Part shown: piece after piece, positions 33,903 to 44,521 of the stretch
How the letters are laid out: every line of letters starts with the position of its first letter
Position numbering within the stretch: the first letter of the stretch is position 1
DNA from: Papaver somniferum
Lineage: Eukaryota; Streptophyta; Magnoliopsida; Ranunculales; Papaveraceae
DNA length: 64,000 bases
Assembly (NCBI RefSeq): GCF_003573695.1
Contig: NC_039361.1
Coordinates: forward strand, 87,624,149-87,688,148
Direction of reading: 5' to 3'
The notes under the pieces: model-generated
What the model was told of the DNA's origin: nothing
The model's database searches: none
The model's input: the letters and a program-made list of their open reading frames with translations, nothing else
Program-made: the position numbers and the translations under genes

Positions 33903-36296
33903 TGTAGATGGGGAAAAACGATTTGCTGGTTTTTAGGGAAGTGAAGAGACGACCGTACGGGACAAGACTCCTCAACCGAACAAACTTCTTAACCTCAAAC
34001 AGATGCACTGCACGGGAGTGCTTTGAGTTCGAGAGATCAGTTTTTAGGACTCCAGCCTAAACCAAGTCAATGGTCGTTACAGAGTCAATTCTGTCACAAA
34101 GAGGGATGTGGGTTGATCTGTAGGAGGGAAGCTGATAATTTTTTAGGATCAATGATGATCAAGAATTGTGGATGTGTTTTGGGTTTCTGCAAATTGATGA
34201 ACTGCTGAGTGCTGAGTTATGTGAATAAGTTTCGATCGAGAGAATTGTTGTTTTTTTCATTGATTTAGAACTTATTTATATTGCCATAATAGTAAACACA
34301 TTGATCCCTGTAAGTATGACGGTTTCTTGAGTGAAAGAGTGGGAAAGTGGGAGATCGTGGTAAAATCAGTTCCATGTCGTGTGGAGACTTGGTTGATCGT
34401 CCACCCACTACTTTGCTAACTCCCTCAACCTCTTGCACAACTTACTCACATTTCTCATCATGGATGAACACACGTGCAATAGGCCGCCAGACCAAAACCC
34501 TAATTAATATCCCCCCATGTGACGTGATTGTTGTTTCACGAACGTGGAGTCTGCAAGGCAGACGTCATTTAATTGGTTAATTGTTGACTGCTTAGACGGT
34601 GAGTCCAAATATTGTTCAGTTGAGCATGATTGTCGAATGCTCAGTGATTCATGGATTGAACATGTCTGTTGAGATGTATAGGTCTTGAATAAATGTTGAT
34701 AATTGGATCAACATGATAAATATTGATGAGCTAAGCAAATATTACTTGTATGACGGATTGTTGGATATTGATAGTTGAACCAATATTGATGGATTGAGAA
34801 AATATTACTCGTCTGAGTAAAATTACTGAATATCGATAGTTATATCAATATTCCTTGTTTGGGAAAATATTGCTCCTCTGAGCAGATATTGCTAGTTTGA
34901 TGAATTATTGGTAACATGACCAAATAAAATATTAATTAAAATATTGATAGCTGGACCGAATATTATACAATTAATTAAGATGTTGATTGCTGGATCAACA
35001 TAAAATTATTAGTATTCAAACTTGCTCAAAATCATGATTTGCAGAGCATTCAGTCCGAAACCCTAATTTTGATCGATTGCTGATCAGTTGGTGATTTATC
35101 GAAGATTTAATCATTGAATGAAGGAGGACCGGCTACATGGGATGATGGACGACCATGTAGTACCCAGGTGCTTGTGTGAGCATGCACCAAAGTCCTTTGT
35201 TGACCAATTGGTGAAGTGATGATTAAATGTTGGTTTAATCATTCATTAGAATAGTGCTCGTCTGAGCATTAAGTGATAAAACCTAATTATGGAGAAGTGA
35301 GGGACCGACCAAGAGGGCATGAGACCGTCCCTTGGTGTTCGTGGGACCAGATGATGGTTGCTTGAGAAAATTCCAAGTTGGTTGGAAAGAGTTTGGACCC
35401 AATATGAGCAATTGAGCAAATTAGGTCAAAATTATAAAGATGTGTGGGACCGGCTCCTTTCAAGCCTTAGGGACGGCCTTGGTCGGTCAAGGAAGCATGA
35501 CCGTGTCACCATAATGTTCGTGTCTCAGTCCTGAGAGTTTTGGTATTTTCTGGTGTACGTTAGAGCAGTATTTTGGATTTTCAGAAGAGTTTGATCTTTG
35601 ACTGAAATTCTTGATTTTGCTCGAATGAGCAAGTAGGAATTCACTCGTTTGATCAAAATTTTGAGAATATTAAAATAATAATATTTATATATTCTTCGTG
35701 AATAGCCTAGTCGGTCATGTTACCATTTGACTTTTTGGCTTCTTCATGGTTTGAGCATTATTTGAGAAAATATGAAGAAATCAAGGTTTTTTCTCAAACG
35801 GAAGAGTTTCATGAGATGAGGGAAATAATAATTATGAAAACAAGGGATTGAAAAGTGTGGGAACGGCTGCGGCTAGGGCATGGCCGACTGGCTAGGTAGC
35901 CTGATCCCGTGACACCTTCCCCTATTTTTATTATTTTTCATCGTTTGAGAGAAAATATGGAGAAACCGTGAGTTTTGCTCAAACAAAGAAATTTGCTCGA
36001 ATGAAGGAGTCTTCATGAGATCATGAAAATAATAAAATAAGAAAAAAATAAAGGAAGAGGCGTGGGGGACTGACCACGGCGGCATGACCGGCCGGTCGGT
36101 GGGCCGGTCCCTAGGCGCCTCTTTTTATTTTATTATTATTTTTTTCTCTCTCCTATTTTGTGTAGGATTCCTCGTTTTTCCATTTAATGCTCATTCGTGC
36201 ATTTGGGTGCTCGTTCGTGCATCATCGTTGAGTACACTTGCACTATTTTCTTGGGGATTAATCGATGATAATCCAGACCCCCGATTGTTGAGTAAT

Positions 36297-36496
36297 TATT
36301 ACTAATTCATGAAATTCAACGGAGAATGATTCATGAAACAGAGTAATAAAATAAATTGAATATCTATTACTAATTCATGAAATCCAGTCAGAGGATTCAA
36401 GGAATGGAATAATGAGATAAAATGGTTATCTATTACAAATCAATGAATTCAGTCGGGGGATTCATGGAACAGAGTAATTAGATAAAATAGATTACT
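36297..36496 (+). repeat. Tandem array of three ~67-bp units in E
   Basis: Units start at 36297, 36365 and 36431, each with TATTAC(T/A)AA, a GAATTCA or GAAATTCA core, GATTCA(T/A)GGAA and GTAAT. Moderately diverged. Confidence 0.8.
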
Positions 36497-36598
36497 TTCT
36501 AGGAATTTAGTTGGTGAATGTCACGTTCGAATTAATCTATTGCAGAATCGAGATATGATATAGTTGAAACATCATACTCGTTCTGAAGGGTGCATATT

Positions 36599-36916
36599 CA
36601 GGGAACAACGTGCAGCGTCGACGTCCTGAAGGTGTTAAGCCCTCCAACAAACAATTATGTCTAGTGAGATTCCTAAATCTATACACGGTCTCTCTACATA
36701 GTCAGGGAACAACGAGTATCGTGACGTCCTGAAGGCGCTAAGCCCTCTAACAAACAATTATGTCTAGAGAGCCGCCCAATCATTATTCTATGTAGAGGTA
36801 GGTCTCTCTACGTAGTCAGGGAACAACGTACAACGTCGACGTCCGGAAGGCGTTAAGATCTCCGACAAACAATTATGTCCAGAGAACCGCCCAATCATTT
36901 GATTCTACGTAGAGGT
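36599..36916 (+). repeat. Tandem array of three ~105-115-bp units in E
   Basis: Units start CAGGGAACAACG at 36599, 36703 and 36817. Each contains GACGTCC(T/G)GAAGG, AACAAACAATTATGTC or GACAAACAATTATGTC, and AGAG. The second and third also share GCCGCCCAATCAT and a CTA(T/C)GTAGAGGT end that is palindromic with the next CTCTAC(A/G)TAG. Confidence 0.85.
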
Positions 36917-38884
36917 CATGATGGAATGTGTGTAGCATTGAACGCTCATCCGGGGAGGCTTTTCGAGAAACATATTCATCATGGCTCTGAGAGGAATTCT
37001 CACTCAGTCAGAGATCGTGAAACGGTTCACGGATCATAAAATATGAATCATCACATGCATTCCTGAAGCCGAGTCAGAAACATGCAGTATCCACCCATAT
37101 GCGTACTGGTTGGTTAATGAAAGTCCGGGAACTTAGTATGCATACCCGTATGCGTACTGGCGTAAAGTTCATGTCCGGAAATTCAACTGAGTTTGGAGGT
37201 ATGCGTACCCGTTTGCATACTGGCGAACCCAAACTTAGTCCGGCCACTTAAGTATGAGTACCCGTTTGCATACTTGAGTAGGTTATGTTCTAAAATTGGT
37301 TTGTTCATGAACTAATACATTTATATATTAAGGAATGCAATCTTTTGCAAACCGTGGATATAATGTACATGAATTGATTCGAGTGAATCAAAATCGATTT
37401 TGCTTCAATTGTGTCTTGCATATTTCTATGAGAATATAAACAATTGAACAACTCTAGAACTAGTTTCGTTTGAGTCATTTGAACTAGTTATGGTTAAGAT
37501 GAATAAGGTTGATACGAAAGTGTTCATATGGCTAACTTCGGTTAACTATTGTTGATCCAACAAGGTGCACAGTTTAGGTACGGTTACTCATATCTAAGTG
37601 AAGTCACTTATCATTTGTGTGTAACAATCTAAGTTCGATCTGACGGTTGAAAGATATTAGCTTGAGTCTAATCAGGTTTTCATCTAACGGTGAATATTGA
37701 ATGCTTTGTTACCAAGGTAACATTGATTGCAAACCCTAATTTGAAGACTATATAACGGAGAACTCTAACAAATGGGAAACCTAATCCCCATACCTCATGT
37801 GTGATACTAGTTGTGACTAGAGTCGATTCTCCTTTAATCTTAGGTTTTTCCAAAACCCCGTAGGATAACGACTTGAAGAATAGATTGGGATTGTGAAGCC
37901 AAACCCAACTATTTTCTCTGTAGTTGCGTGTTCTGATCTTGTTGTTTTCTGTCGTACTGAGTACTATCTTCTCTAAGATTTGCTCGAGATTTAATCTCCG
38001 ATACGCAAGATAAAAAGTAGTCACAAAAATCTTCATCTCATCGTTTGTGATTCCACAATATCTTGTTTCGCTACCATCCGATTAAAATTATTGTGAGGTG
38101 GTTGATATTACTAGGTTGTTCTTCGGGAATATAATTCTGTTGTATTAATTGGTTCATGTTCACCTTGATCTATTAAAAGACGGAGAAAAACTCATAGGTA
38201 ATACCGTGGGAGATAAATTTATCTATTCAATAGACTTTTCTGTGTGAGACAGATTGGTTTATCAAGTTTTCGACTTTGGGTCGTAGCAACTCTTAGTTGT
38301 GGGTGAGATCAGCTAAGGGAATCAAGTGCGCAGAGTCCTGCTGGGATTCATAGGCGTAAGGAACGCGATTGTACCTTGATCAGTGTGAGATTGGTTAGGG
38401 ATCAACTACATTCCAGTCCGAAGTTAACTTGGAGTAGGCTAGTGTCTGTAGCGGCTTAATACAGTGTGGTGTTCAAATCTTGACTAGGTCCCGGGGTTTT
38501 TTTGGACTTGCGGTTTCCTCATTAACAAAATTTCTGGTGTGTGTGTTATTTTTTTTCCGCATTATATTTTCTATATAATTGAAATATCACAGGTTGTGCG
38601 TAGTTCAATCAATTAGATAATCCAACCTTTTGTTGTTGACATAAATTGATTGAGACTTGAACATTGGTGTTTGGTACCGTTTAAGTTGTTTCACATAATC
38701 AGGCTCGCGTATTTCTATCAGTTTGATTTGCTAATTACATTGTGAAAAAGAGATACAATTCTTGGATATATTTCCATTGATTGAGTCTGAATGTCTAGTT
38801 GATTCTGTTGGATATATTGGAGTTAGTCCATACATATTTCCTAAATGAAATATTGGGTGCGGTTGTTAGACCCCCGATTTTTCA

Positions 38885-39275
38885 CACCCATCAACAGATT
38901 GGAGACCACAGTGGGAGATTAATCTCTCGGTTGCAATCCCAATTTTCACAAAGATGGTCGATCTTAGGTCTGGTCCAACTACTCTGATTCCGATCAGAAT
39001 CTTTCAAATGGAAATATTCTTCATGCTCCTTTGAACAATTCTGGTAATGGTCATCACTCTAATTTTACTACTCCCTTCCTCTTTATTGATGCATTTGATG
39101 GAGAAATTCTAACATTGTCCGAGCTAGCACAAAAGTAAGAAATTTTGACAAGAAATGTGAATGGACTGAAGGGAGCAATCGATAATTTATTCAACTACCT
39201 GGTGGATTTCAAAAGAATTTTGGAATCTCGAGTGGTGGAACTTTCATCTCCAAACACCACTGATACCCATCCTCA
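38885..39275 (+). pseudogene. gag: Fragment of a retrotransposon leader and gag N-terminus
   Basis: After the D' LTR end comes a leader with GGAGACCACAGTGGGAG and an ATG at 38954 reading MVDLRSGPTTL, like the MVxTRSG start of many plant gypsy gag proteins. A shifted frame continues with FIDAFDGEILTLSELAQK, a stop, then VNGLKGAIDNLFNYLVDFKR. It stops where the A1 5' LTR homology begins. It probably belongs to a third element family. Confidence 0.5.
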
Positions 39276-40707
39276 AACTAGTTAATTTGAAGTCATTTGA
39301 ACTAGTTATGGTGAAAAAGAACGTTGTTGATATGAAATGCTCATATGGCTAACCTTTTGGTTAAGTATTGTTGAACCAACAAGTGCATACGTTTGGGTAC
39401 GGTTAACAAACCTAGAAGCGTGCATCGTCAAGTGTGTGTAACAAGCTAAGTTTTCGATCCAACGGTTGAGAAATATTAGCTTGAATCTAAATCAGGTTTT
39501 CATCTAACGGTGAATATTGAATGCTTTGTTACTAAGCTAACATTGATTGCAAACCCTGATTTGAGAGACTATATAAAGGAGACATCTAGTATTGTGCAAA
39601 ACTAATCCCCACACCTTACGTGTGATACTAGTTTACGTGCTTGAGTCGATTCTCCTTTAACCTTTGGTTTTCTTCTTTTAAAACCAGGTTAACGACTTAA
39701 AAACTTTATTGGGATTGTGAAGCCAGGCCGATACTACTTTTATCGTAGTTGTGTGATCTGATCTTGCATCTTCTATCGTACGAGTACAATCAGATTAATT
39801 AGCTTGAGATTGATATCTCCGATAGGCAAGATATAAAAAGTAATCACAAACATCTTCGTCTCATTGTTTGTGATTCCGCAACATCTTGTTTCGCTACCAT
39901 ACGATTAAGATTGTTGTGAGGTGATTGATAACTCTAGGCTGTTCTTAGGGAATATAAGACCGGATTATCAATTGGTTCCTGTTCATCTTGATTATTATCA
40001 AAATACGGAACAAAACCTTTGGGGTTTATCTGTGGGAGACATATTGATCCTTTGATAGACTTGTCTGTGTGAGATAGATTTGTTTATTGTCCAAGCTTGC
40101 GATTTTGGGTCGTAGCAACTCTTAATTATTGGTGAGATCAGCTAAGGGGATCAAGTGTGTAGTATCCTACTGGGATCAGAGGCGTAGGAGCATAATTATA
40201 CCTTGGATCAGTGGGAGATTGATTGGGGTTCAACTACAGTCCAGTCCGAAGTTAGCTTGGAGTAGGCTAGTGTCTGTAGCGGCTTAATACAGTGTGTGTT
40301 CAATCTGGACTAGGTCCCGAGGTTTTTCTGCATTTTCGGTTTCCTCGTTAACAAAATTTCTGGTGTCTGTGTTATTTCAATTTCCACATTATATTGTTTT
40401 ATCTTTATAATTTAAATAATACAGGTTGTGCGTTAGATCATCAATTAGAGTAATCCAAAGTTTGGTTGTTGATTGTCATTGATTTATCCTTGGATATTGG
40501 TCTTTGGTACCATCCAAGTTATTCCTTGCATTTGTTTAGAACTCGCAGTTCCCGCTTGAGTAAATCAAATCAAGAGAGAGATATACACTCGTTGGTATAC
40601 TTTTAATTGATTGAGTCTTGTTGATTCTCTTAAAATTATATTCGAGTTTGTCCATACAGATTGCTAAGGGAAATATTGGGTGGTATTGTTATACCCCCGC
40701 TTTTTCA
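39276..40707 (+). repeat. A1 5' LTR, last ~1.43 kb
   Basis: Matches 45535-46971 of the 3' LTR, starting AACTAGTTAATTTGA and ending CCCGCTTTTTCA. The first ~1 kb is missing. TATA-like box TATATAAA at 39570-39577. Confidence 0.88.
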
Positions 40708-40709
40708 AT

Positions 40710-40721
40710 TGGTATCAGAGC
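40710..40721 (+). other. A1 primer binding site (initiator-Met tRNA)
   Basis: TGGTATCAGAGC, two bases after the LTR end. Confidence 0.92.
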
Positions 40722-40773
40722 AGGAAAACACGTTTAAGACCTTACAAGTCTGTGTTTGTAGCGATCTGACTCT

Positions 40774-42033
40774 ATGGACAGTTGTGCTATCTCAGTAAAC
40801 GTACCACCAGTCTTCGATGGCTCAAACTACCTATGGTGGAAAATTTCTATGCGTACTTTTCTTCAATCGTGTGATTTCCAATCATGGGTTTATGTTGTTA
40901 ATGGCTATGAGGTTCCCGTTGTTATAGTTGAAAATGCTACCATGCCTAAAAACATCGGTACATATACTGATGCTGAGCCACTTACTGCAAAGCAAAACTC
41001 CGACGATTTGAATGCCATCATGCATGCCATTACCCCGGATCTTCGAAACCATATGGCTTCATGCTCCACGTCTAAAAATGATTGGGATACTTTAGAAACT
41101 GTATTTGAAGGTAACATCAGCGAAAAGGAAGCTAGTCTTCAAAACCTTAACTCCGATTGGGAAAACCTTCATATGGCGGAAGAAGAGTTATTTGATGAAT
41201 TTTATCACAAAATGTCTGAAATTTTTAATGCATCCTGTGCATTGGGTAGGACTATTCCTGAAAGGAAAATTGTGATGAAGATTCTCAGACCGCTTCCATC
41301 TAAATACGAATCTAAAAAAAATGCCATCGTTGAGGGAAATAACCTTGATACTCTTTCGCGAAATACGCTTGTCGGGAAGCTTAAAATCTTCGATCGCGAA
41401 CTTAAATCAAGAGATAAACATCACTTGTCTAGTAGTCATGTTACTACTCCTGATGGAAAATCTCATTTTCCTAAATTGATTGATAAGAAAAATGAGAATT
41501 GCATTGTTTCTACGTTGTCTCGGTTTATACAACAGCTTAAGAAAATTCTTAGACAAAGTAAAAGAAAGTCTCAAAAAGAAGTTCAATCAATAAAAAAGGA
41601 GGATAAGAGAGTTCAGAAAAATTGTACTAGTGAAACTGGTCTTGTGTGCTGTAAAAGTGTTCATACTTCCAAAGGTACAGATACTGAGGTGAATAAGATA
41701 ACTAAAGCATAGATGAATACCTTTGATTATTGTCCTGAGGATGAAATCTGTGATTGTTCTATTAATCTCTTTGATGAAAATCACAATCGTGATTCTTATA
41801 CGACATGTCGAATAACTTCGACTGTGTCTCATAAGCGGTGTCAGCAAATGTCACCCGATTATGTATCACTCTCCAGTCATCTTGACAACAATGGTGATGC
41901 AGAAAAACACAAGATGCTACCAAAAATCTCGGTTTTCTTGTGTAAAATCAGGATCATCTTAGCACGAATGATCAAAAACAGTCCTGCTCTGCTAAACACT
42001 GTGTGCAGAAGAAGAACAAGAAATCTCCTGTGA
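40774..42033 (+). pseudogene. gag: A1 gag-like ORF (UBN2/DUF4219), one in-frame TAG
   Basis: 312 codons run from the first ATG after the PBS to a TAG at 41710, immediately followed by ATG and 106 further codons in the same frame to 42033. Residues 1-40 hold the DUF4219-like start (PPVFDGSNYLWWKISMRTFL); residues 75-210 are the UBN2 gag region (DWDTLETVFEGN, EFYHKMSEIFNASCALG). After that the protein is very Lys/Ser-rich (KILRQSKRKSQKEVQSIKKE), which could bind RNA in place of a zinc knuckle, which I do not see. It is the capsid-type protein of this family; A2 carries a truncated copy. Confidence 0.85.
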
Positions 42034-42469
42034 AATCCTTTTTCCCTCAAAAAGTGATTTCTAAAACGGTGTAGGATTTACACAAATCAACAATCAAGTT
42101 CTTCAAAACTGCGATTAAAAGGGAAGAGAATGATGTGCATAACTCTTCTTTCCTAAAGAATAAGCAAAAACTTGGATTAAAAAATAATTCCCCCCACCCC
42201 CTCCACGAGATATATCTCAGTTTTATATTGGATTGGATTGGTTATGATCTTTAATCTAGTTATTCATGATTCTTTCGTCTATCCCTCTTAGGCAAGAATC
42301 ATGATTTTCGAGAGGATTGTGTTGGAATGTGTCTGTTAATTCTCTAAGAGGATTCAGATTTTTTTTATTCTCCTCTTGTACCGTTATTGTTCATGTACGG
42401 TTTCTGATTCTTTAAAAGACTTTTTCTGGAGATAACCGAATTCTGTTAGGGTTTGATAAAAGGTCTTTT

Positions 42470-42793
42470 TTGGAAATTCTTCATCTTCATTCTTTTAAAA
42501 TGAAGTTTCTCCTCTTCTGGATGATCATTTCATTTATCTTCTCTATCATGTCCTCCTCTAGTCTTTCAAGCAAAGAAAGTGATGTATGGATTGTTCTGTT
42601 TCCCTCTAAGAAGATTCGTTTTGATTCTTCCGATAACGAGATGTGTTATGACAAGCGTATCTCATCGTATGATGAGAATCCTTCAGTCTCACAATTTGAT
42701 AAGCTCTCTTTAACCATGAATCTTATTTTGGATCAAGTACGTTCCCTGAAAAGTGAACTCGAAGCTTCCTCCAAAAGACTAAAAGATGGATAA
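42470..42793 (+). CDS. A1 second ORF, function unknown
   Basis: 107 codons as an open frame, but the first convincing ATG is at 42500 (MKFLLFWMIISFIF), giving a hydrophobic, signal-like N-terminus. It then reads WIVLFPSKKIRFDSSDNE and ends with a Leu-rich helix (TMNLILDQVRSLKSELEAS). The basic motif plus helical end parallels D0 24000-24288 and D 29470-29664. It is probably a decayed element-specific ORF downstream of gag. No known domain recognised. Confidence 0.4.
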   Translation: MEILHLHSFKMKFLLFWMIISFIFSIMSSSSLSSKESDVWIVLFPSKKIRFDSSDNEMCYDKRISSYDENPSVSQFDKLSLTMNLILDQVRSLKSELEASSKRLKDG

Positions 42794-44509
42794 TCTTGAA
42801 TCTAGGATTGATGTAATCGAAGATGAGCTTGATGAATATAGGGAATATGAGAAGAATTTTCAAAGTAAGTGAAATGCATCATAGAAGTTTATTTGTTGTC
42901 TAGTATGTTTTCTTTTTGATTTAGTTGGAAGAATAACTAGTGCTTGAATAGCAATGATTGTGACTACACATAGCTATTATTTTTCATCTTCTTGTTCTTC
43001 GTTTTTAGGTTTAATTGGTTTTAAATTCTAAAAATATTTAGAGGATGATGTTTTGCAGTATTAATCTTTATGATTTGATATATTGCAATTTGTTATGGGA
43101 TATTGGTGTTTACGTCCATGAACTATGTTTGTCCCATACTCTGTCAAAAGTTTGTGATCGGTATTCACGTACTGGTAAAAGAATGAATAGACTTTTGACA
43201 AATACAAAAGTTAAGCCTATATTGTCAAAAATTTGATGGAATATAGGTTAAAATCTTTTGTTTTCAAGGATTATGTCTATTAATTGTTGTTATGCAAATA
43301 GTGATTGAAGATAGAATGAATCCTTGTATATTCCGCAGTATTGATCATCCCTAATCCATATTTTATGTATTACTGTGAGGCTCCGTAATGTATCTTATGT
43401 TGAGCACTATACAACCAAGTTGATCTTTTAGCTTAGTTGGTTTTCCGTGAGATATGTTATGTCGAGCATATTGGACTAAATTAATCATCTTGTTTGGTTA
43501 TTTAGTTACTGCTCCGTAAGTTTTCTTATGTCGAGCAAAACAAATGATAATTAAATTGATTACTTTTGTGATTAGTTTGGTTGTGTATTCCAATTAGATT
43601 AATTATGGGTTCTCTTGTAATTAATCTAGTTGAGTATTTTCGTGTCTCCATAAGTTCTCTTATGTTGAGCATAATCAATCGAATTGATCACCTCTTGTGT
43701 TTAATTTGATTGTGTATTCCGATTAAATTAATCATGGGTTTACTTGTGATTAATTTGATTGAGTTATTTGGATATAGAAAATCGTTATCATGGTTTTTGG
43801 TGTCCAATAAAATCCTTCTTTTCTTTTGAAATTAAGGTCGCTCTTGTTGTTCTTTCGGGAATGACATCTAATGGGGGAGATTTATTTTGAACTTGTGCTT
43901 TATGGTCATATCTTGAGGGGTGTGCAGCTGTGGAATTTTAAAGGGGTTATCTTGTATCTTTAAACTCCTTGATGAATGCATTTAGCTTCGGCTTTATGAT
44001 TGCATCTAAGTTAGTTGGTATGTATTTTTTTTCCTTTTGTCATGAAATGTCTCTTTCGGAAATTTCATTATGATACCGTTCTTGTACCTTTGGCAATTTT
44101 ATTGACAAAAAGGAGGAGAATTAATATGTAGTTCATACTACAAATACATATGATTTTCGGATCATTATGTAAGGGGGAGTGGTTTCCATGTGAGATGGAG
44201 TATTGACTAAGGGGGAGTAATACATATCACCATAGTATTATTGTTGAAGTTGTGATACAATTGAACTTTGACGCTGTGCAATAATACTATGACACTGTAT
44301 AAAAATGATCGAGAACTATGTTTTCTCATTGTTATAGCTACGGATCTTCAACAACGGTGATGCTAAACTTACATCCTTTGGGATCATTGGAGTACTTGAA
44401 AGTGACGAAGATTTCAAGGAAAGACTAGACATGTGGAATAGGAGCTACTAAAGTTTCTTTATCTTTTTTGTATTCCATATGTATTGATAGTTTTTTCACT
44501 AAAATTGAC
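42794..44509 (+). other. A1 3' noncoding region with repeated motif and purine tracts
   Basis: Homologous to 29735-31065. Purine tracts at 44105-44119, 44171-44179 and 44209-44217. Between 43375 and 43760 the motif CTCCGTAAG...CTTATGT(T/C)GAGCA occurs about four times, alternating with TTAATCATGGGTT(C/T)... segments. Confidence 0.7.
43375..43760 (+). repeat. Alternating short repeats before the A1 3' LTR
   Basis: Four copies of a CCGTAAG/CCATAAG-TCTTATGT-GAGCA unit alternate with AATTAATCA(T)GGGTT-type units. D and D0 have a single copy each (near 30230 and 24710), so A1 has expanded it. Confidence 0.7.
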
Positions 44510-44520
44510 AAAGGGGGAGA
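44510..44520 (+). other. A1 terminal polypurine tract
   Basis: AAAGGGGGAGA, one base from the LTR start. Confidence 0.85.
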
Positions 44521-44521
44521 T

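Larger units (their letters stand above)
33903..37093 (+). mobile_element. E: solo-LTR-like element, 3.19 kb
   Basis: Begins TGTAGATGGGGAAAAACG and ends GTATCCA, giving TG...CA ends, and sits inside the D' LTR, which resumes cleanly after it. A 5-bp duplication with one mismatch flanks it. No PBS, gag or pol is seen, so it looks like a solo LTR. It contains AGGGACCGGC-like motifs (35120-36110) and two tandem arrays. A partial inverted copy lies at 31741-33194. Short open frames inside (34023-34208, 34347-34580, 36084-36305) are unsupported. Confidence 0.75.
33195..38884 (+). repeat. D' LTR, about 2.5 kb, split by element E
   Basis: Runs TGTTATAGCATTGCTCG at 33195 to 33902, then 37099 to CCGATTTTTCA at 38884. 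Without E it is ~2494 bp. It carries the TATGCGTAC cassette on both sides of E and a TATA-like box (TATATAAC, about 37747). What follows at 38885 is not the usual PBS but a different gag fragment, so this is a solo or recombined LTR. Confidence 0.85.

Noticed and set aside
36599..36916. CRISPR-like array
   Set aside because: Only three diverged ~110-bp units in a plant LTR, with no short identical repeats and unique spacers.
40905..41117. Minus-strand frame antisense to the A1 gag (also 7995-8207 opposite the A2 gag)
   Set aside because: Both are mirror shadows of the same conserved gag stretch.
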